Notes under the pieces: generated by a model | Told to the model about the DNA's origin: nothing | Databases searched by the model: none | Seen by the model: only the letters and a program-made list of their open reading frames with translations | Position numbers and translations under genes: made by a program | Assembly: GCF_024710485.1 (NCBI RefSeq) | Contig: NZ_JANJUQ010000018.1 | Coordinates: 1 to 64,000 of the forward strand | Direction: 5' to 3' | Source of the DNA: Flavobacterium sp. | Lineage (GTDB): Bacteria > Bacteroidota > Bacteroidia > Flavobacteriales > Flavobacteriaceae | Length of the DNA stretch: 64,000 nucleotides | Shown here: one piece after another, positions 59,402 through 64,000 of the stretch | Layout of the letters: each line of letters opens with the position of its first letter | How positions within the stretch are numbered: position 1 is the first letter of the stretch

Positions 59402-60703
59402 ATGAGAACGAAGTCTTTAAAAAAAAATAAGATAAATGTCATTACCTTGGGTTGCTCCAAAAACACTTACGACAGTGAAGTATTAATGGGCCAACTGAAA
59501 GCTAATGGCAAAGAGGTTGTTCACGAACAAGAAGGTAATATCGTGGTGATCAACACCTGCGGTTTTATTGACAATGCTAAAGCAGAATCGGTAAATACCA
59601 TTTTAGAGTACGCCGATAAAAAAGAAAAAGGTTTGGTTGACAAAGTTTTTGTAACCGGCTGTTTGTCGGAAAGATACCGTCCGGATTTAGAGAAAGAAAT
59701 TCCTAACGTAGACCAATACTTCGGCACTACCGAATTACCTCTTTTACTAAAAGCTTTAGGTGCCGATTACAAACACGAACTTTTGGGAGAACGATTGACT
59801 ACTACTCCAAAAAATTACGCTTATCTAAAAATTGCCGAAGGTTGTGACCGACCTTGCAGTTTTTGTGCCATTCCAATTATGCGTGGCAAACATGTTTCGC
59901 AACCCATTGAAAAATTGGTAAGAGAAGCCGAAGGTTTAGCCAAAAACGGCGTAAAAGAACTGATACTGATTGCTCAAGATTTAACTTACTACGGACTGGA
60001 TTTATACCAAAAAAGAAATTTAGCTGAATTACTGGAAAACTTAGTCAAAGTAGAAGGTATTGAATGGATTCGTTTGCATTACGCCTTCCCTACCGGTTTT
60101 CCAATGGACGTTTTAGAGTTGATGAAACGCGAACCTAAAATTTGCAATTACATTGATATTCCGTTGCAACACATTTCGGATCCAATTTTAAAATCGATGC
60201 GTCGCGGTACAACTAAAGCCAAAACCACTCAGTTGCTAAATGATTTTAGAGCAGCAGTACCGGGCATGGCTATTCGTACCACGCTAATTGTAGGTTATCC
60301 AGGAGAAACGCAAGAAGACTTTGAAACTTTAAGAGATTGGGTTCAGGAGATGAAATTTGAAAGATTGGGATGCTTTACCTATTCTCATGAGGAAAATACA
60401 CATGCTTATTTATTAGAGGACAATGTTCCTGAAGAAGTAAAACAAGCTCGTGCCGCTGAAATCATGGACTTACAATCGCAAATTTCCTGGGATTTGAATC
60501 AGGAAAAAATCGGACAGACTTTCAAATGCATTATCGATAGAAAAGAAGGGCAATATTTTGTAGGCAGAACCGAATTTGACAGTCCGGATGTAGACAATGA
60601 AGTATTGGTAGACGCTTCAAAATTCTATTTAAAAACCGGAGATTTTGCCAACATCAAAATTATTGATGCTACCGAATTTGATTTGTACGGCGAACCAGCT
60701 TAA
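59402..60703 (+). CDS. rimO: 30S ribosomal protein S12 methylthiotransferase
   Basis: INVITLGCSKNTYDSEVLMGQL, EGCDRPCSFCAIPIMRGKHVSQPIE, TRAM domain. Confidence 0.95.
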   Translation: MRTKSLKKNKINVITLGCSKNTYDSEVLMGQLKANGKEVVHEQEGNIVVINTCGFIDNAKAESVNTILEYADKKEKGLVDKVFVTGCLSERYRPDLEKEIPNVDQYFGTTELPLLLKALGADYKHELLGERLTTTPKNYAYLKIAEGCDRPCSFCAIPIMRGKHVSQPIEKLVREAEGLAKNGVKELILIAQDLTYYGLDLYQKRNLAELLENLVKVEGIEWIRLHYAFPTGFPMDVLELMKREPKICNYIDIPLQHISDPILKSMRRGTTKAKTTQLLNDFRAAVPGMAIRTTLIVGYPGETQEDFETLRDWVQEMKFERLGCFTYSHEENTHAYLLEDNVPEEVKQARAAEIMDLQSQISWDLNQEKIGQTFKCIIDRKEGQYFVGRTEFDSPDVDNEVLVDASKFYLKTGDFANIKIIDATEFDLYGEPA

Positions 60704-61572
60704 TAGCTCAGACTCAGCGTAGCTACTATAAAATTTTTACCGAATATTTCCGTGTTTTTGGTAGCACCGTTGTGGATGTAAGTCAAAGACAAAGGCATGT
60801 TTATATTACTTCCTATTGCTATGTCCTTTGATATGTCTAAGCTTAAATTAACCCAAGAAACCTTATCATAATCTGCATAAGTATAATAGGCCGCTTTGTT
60901 ATTGAGTACCGCTCCAACATACGGCGATACTGTTATATCCTGAAGAAACTTCGGCGAAGAGTTTTCAAAAAAAGTAAAGGTGTAGCCCAACTCAAGATAA
61001 GTGGTGAAATTTCGTTTCGGCTTTTCACCATTGCTATTGTAACGATAGTCATTACCCTGCACCAATGTACTGATAGTTGCATTAAAAGGATATTGATAGC
61101 CTTCCGAAAAATCAAAATACAAAATAGCATCTACCGTTTTGGAGCCATTAGTTCCATAGTTGAAATAACTGTTGTCAACCCCTTCAACCTTACTAACCGA
61201 AGGCCAATAATAATCCCATAACTGAAACTGTAAAAAATCGGTTAACTGATAATACAAATAGAAATCAATTTCCTGATAACCTTTGTAGGCTGAAACACCA
61301 TCCGGATAAAAATAATCACTTTTAAAATTTGTGGTTGCCCAAAAACCTAAAGTCAATTTTGAAGTAGCGGCATACTCTATCGAAGGCTGTACTGCAACAT
61401 AATTGCCTCCCCAACATTGGCCACGCCATAAGTATCGACTGGTAATATCTAAATTTAAAGACAATCTTTTCTCCACTGGTACACTCATAGTATCTGACAC
61501 TTTTTCTTGGGAGTATGCCGGTCGAAAAAGCGCACAAAAAGCTACCAAAAAAACTGTTTCTTTAAACGCCAC
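60700..61572 (-). CDS. Secreted beta-barrel-like hypothetical protein
   Basis: Signal sequence; beta-rich; 'LNLDITSRYLWRGQCWGGNYVAVQPSIEYA'. Confidence 0.65.
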   Translation of the reverse strand: MAFKETVFLVAFCALFRPAYSQEKVSDTMSVPVEKRLSLNLDITSRYLWRGQCWGGNYVAVQPSIEYAATSKLTLGFWATTNFKSDYFYPDGVSAYKGYQEIDFYLYYQLTDFLQFQLWDYYWPSVSKVEGVDNSYFNYGTNGSKTVDAILYFDFSEGYQYPFNATISTLVQGNDYRYNSNGEKPKRNFTTYLELGYTFTFFENSSPKFLQDITVSPYVGAVLNNKAAYYTYADYDKVSWVNLSLDISKDIAIGSNINMPLSLTYIHNGATKNTEIFGKNFIVATLSLSY

Positions 61573-63670
61573 TTTTGTGATTATAATCCAGATAAAGATC
61601 TATTAATTCAAACAAACGCTCCCTATTTAGAGGCTTAGTAATATAATCCGTGAAACCGGCTCTTTCAATCTTAGCCTTATCTTCAGATGAGGAATAGGCT
61701 GTTTGAGCAATAATCGGAAGATTAGGCCTTATGGGTTGAATTTGCTCTATGGCTTGGAATCCATCCAATATTGGCATTTTAATATCCATCAACACCAGAT
61801 CAATATTGGGATTGCTCAAACAAATTTCGACAGCTTGCTGACCATTAATCGCCCTAATGATTTCATAATTTTTATGTTGCATCATTTTTTGAAACAGTAA
61901 ATAATTGATATTGTCATCTTCGGCAATCAAAATAATCTTTCTCTCTGATTTAACCGAATCTCCATCAGCTACCGGACGTACTGTTATTGGCTCTACTTTG
62001 GCATATTGTAGCGGTATGGAAAAATAAAACGTAGAACCTTCACCCACTTTAGAAGTTAATGTAATGTTTCCTCCCAATAGTTCAACATAAGCTTTGGAAA
62101 TAGCCAATCCTAAACCTAAACCACCAACTTTAATAGAAACATCACTATCGACTCTCTTGAATCGGTCAAAAATATTTTGGTGTTCCTCTTCATCAATCCC
62201 TAAACCGGTATCTCTAACTGTAAAATTAATTAATTTATTTTGCTCATCAATTTCATAGCCAAAAGTAACCATACCTTCATCGGTAAACTTAATAGCGTTG
62301 GTCACAAGATTAATGATGATTTGCTTTAATTTAATATCATCAGTTATGATATTAAACTCGGCCGGCTGTGACGTTTTAATCAAGATAAATTCGATGTCCT
62401 TATTTTGAATGGTTACCTTAATGGTTTCGTACAGCTCATTCATACAAGACTCGAGATTGACATGGGTATAATTCGGAATAATTTGATTTGAATCAATTTT
62501 AGACATTTCAATCAAATCATCGATAATAGACACCAAATTCTTCCCGCTTTTTTCAATAACTGTAAGGTATTCCAAATTCTCTGTTTCGGTGATATCCGTA
62601 TTTAAAATCAAATCGGTAAATCCGTTGATGGCGTTCATTGGAGTGCGAATCTCATGAGATAAATTGGCTAAAAAAGACGATTTTAAACGATCGCTTTCTT
62701 CTGCCTTAATCTTAGCGGTGATTAATTCTATCTTTTGGTTGTTATTCTCCTCGAATAAATTACCGATGTAACTAAACTCACCATTGGTTTCTTTGAGTAG
62801 TTTAATGGCTTTCTTATTCCCCGTTTCCAAAACTCTTCTAACCAAATACAAAGGGTAATATACAAACTTTCGCGTGTAATATAAGTTGAGTAATAAAATC
62901 AGAAAAAAAGCAATTACAATTAAATACAATAATCGAATAGTATTCTCAAAATACACCTCAAAATTTCTTTCAAAAATTAACTTCGCAATAGTATTCCCTG
63001 AAAAATCTTTTAATTCAAACATAGAATCAATCGTTTCTTTTTCAGGTTTCAAAGTAAAATTGGCTGCTACTAATTTAATTTTGGAGTTAGTGATGTTTTG
63101 CAAATTTTCCAAAAACTCTCTGTCCATTAAACGAACCACAAAAAAATAACCTGAAGTAGGCGTTTTATTTTTCAAAGGATCGTCTGAGGCATGAATAGCG
63201 GCACCGGTAACCTCAGCTATACCTTCAGGAATTCTTAAATAAAATTTTTTAATTCCATCTTGCTTTACTGATGTCATTGCAGCCACGGGGATAAAGTCGA
63301 GTGCTTTGATAGCCGGTGTTGGTGTTCTGGTGATAAACTTTTTTTGTGCATCGTAAACTCCCAAATATTCAGCATCGTAAATCTCCAGTTCGTTTCCGAT
63401 AGTTTCGTCAAACCACTTCTGGTCTTTGGTTTTTATAAAATCTACAAACTCATCCCAATTGGTGTCATTGTTAATGGCCACCAAGATGGGCTTAGATTCT
63501 AAGTCGAGTAGCTTTTGGACTTCATTATCAAAATGCTCTATAGAATCCTTATATACTTGTTGCTCTGCTTTTTTAGTGTAATAAAACAAAGCAAGATATA
63601 ATAGGATAAAAAATATACTCGAGGAAAAAATCAGCCAAAGTATCTTAGGAAAGTTCTTTTTAATTATCAT
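61562..63670 (-). CDS. CHASE4-like hybrid sensor histidine kinase with C-terminal receiver
   Basis: Two TM helices flanking a CHASE4-like domain; FLANLSHEIRTPMNAINGF; GLGLGLAISKAYVELLGG; receiver LVLMDIKMPILDGFQAIE. Start moved to MIIKKNFPKILW (63670). Confidence 0.9.
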   Translation of the reverse strand: MIIKKNFPKILWLIFSSSIFFILLYLALFYYTKKAEQQVYKDSIEHFDNEVQKLLDLESKPILVAINNDTNWDEFVDFIKTKDQKWFDETIGNELEIYDAEYLGVYDAQKKFITRTPTPAIKALDFIPVAAMTSVKQDGIKKFYLRIPEGIAEVTGAAIHASDDPLKNKTPTSGYFFVVRLMDREFLENLQNITNSKIKLVAANFTLKPEKETIDSMFELKDFSGNTIAKLIFERNFEVYFENTIRLLYLIVIAFFLILLLNLYYTRKFVYYPLYLVRRVLETGNKKAIKLLKETNGEFSYIGNLFEENNNQKIELITAKIKAEESDRLKSSFLANLSHEIRTPMNAINGFTDLILNTDITETENLEYLTVIEKSGKNLVSIIDDLIEMSKIDSNQIIPNYTHVNLESCMNELYETIKVTIQNKDIEFILIKTSQPAEFNIITDDIKLKQIIINLVTNAIKFTDEGMVTFGYEIDEQNKLINFTVRDTGLGIDEEEHQNIFDRFKRVDSDVSIKVGGLGLGLAISKAYVELLGGNITLTSKVGEGSTFYFSIPLQYAKVEPITVRPVADGDSVKSERKIILIAEDDNINYLLFQKMMQHKNYEIIRAINGQQAVEICLSNPNIDLVLMDIKMPILDGFQAIEQIQPIRPNLPIIAQTAYSSSEDKAKIERAGFTDYITKPLNRERLFELIDLYLDYNHKSGV

Positions 63671-63773
63671 CTTACTCCAGTGCTCTACCTTTAAATAATC
63701 AATTAAAAGTATAGAAAATTTTGTGAACTTTGACTCATCTCCAAAAATATTAACGCCGTAAAAATCGAATTCA

Positions 63774-64000
63774 CTATAGAAGCAACAAACCGTATGCTCT
63801 GAGAGAGGACATCGATTTGGAAAACCAAAACAACTCAAAATCATCAAACTTTTTTTCAAAATCGGCTTTTAATTCTGTTAAAGTCATTGTTTTATTTTGA
63901 CAAACAGCCAGTTGAGAAAGTATCTCTAAAAGCCACTGACCGTGATTAAAATCGAAATTGAGTGAGAAAGTATCTTGTTTATCGAAAAAACTCAGCTTTA
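63774..64000 (-). CDS. C-terminal fragment of unidentified protein, running off the window edge
   Basis: Open minus frame ...KLSFFDKQDTFSLNFDFNHGQWLLEILSQLAVCQNKTMTLTELKADFEKKFDDFELFWFSKSMSSLRAYGLLLL*. Confidence 0.5.
   Translation of the reverse strand, partial: KLSFFDKQDTFSLNFDFNHGQWLLEILSQLAVCQNKTMTLTELKADFEKKFDDFELFWFSKSMSSLRAYGLLLL

Noticed and set aside
63670-63859. N-terminal extension of the hybrid kinase (MKKSLMILSCFGFPNRCPL...)
   Set aside because: Overlaps the end of another open frame (63774-64000) and lies before the natural membrane-anchor start MIIKKNFPKILW.

Overview
This 64 kb window is chromosomal DNA from a Flavobacterium-like member of the Bacteroidota. The genus-level call rests on gliding protein GldI, a T9SS type B cargo protein, Bacteroidota TAnnTTTG -7 promoter boxes and the gene families present. 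It is mostly housekeeping and envelope content. This includes thrS-infC-rpmI-rplT, a cyanophycinase/isoaspartyl peptidase pair, gldI with two cyclophilin-FKBP fusions, and def/ruvX/mazG. It also includes dapD with a Stealth/CDP-glycerol-type glycan cluster, ctaA, and a LytTR/histidine kinase/2TM operon. Further genes are a TonB receptor, a ~1,700 aa T9SS adhesin, typA, two PAS-kinase/receiver pairs, two tandem tRNA-Glu(TTC), proS, rpsT and rimO. The signal least explained by the genes is a dispersed family of intergenic inverted-repeat arrays. Each arm is a tandem run of about 8-nt units with a CTNAG core in near-strict 8-nt phase. I find seven such loci, plus one related array with a 6-7 nt CAGT/ACTG unit. 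One locus (38396-38854) has its two arms wrapped around a four-helix-bundle (IVP/S23-like, Avd-related family) ORF that carries an in-frame TAA. That suggests a small element whose ORF-less copies are the other arrays. Two copies of a structured 'TAGCCC[CT]G...AGC[GA]GGAA' motif, possibly the Flavo-1 RNA, are also present. No CRISPR array, IS transposase or prophage was seen. All assignments come from reading the sequence; no database search was run.
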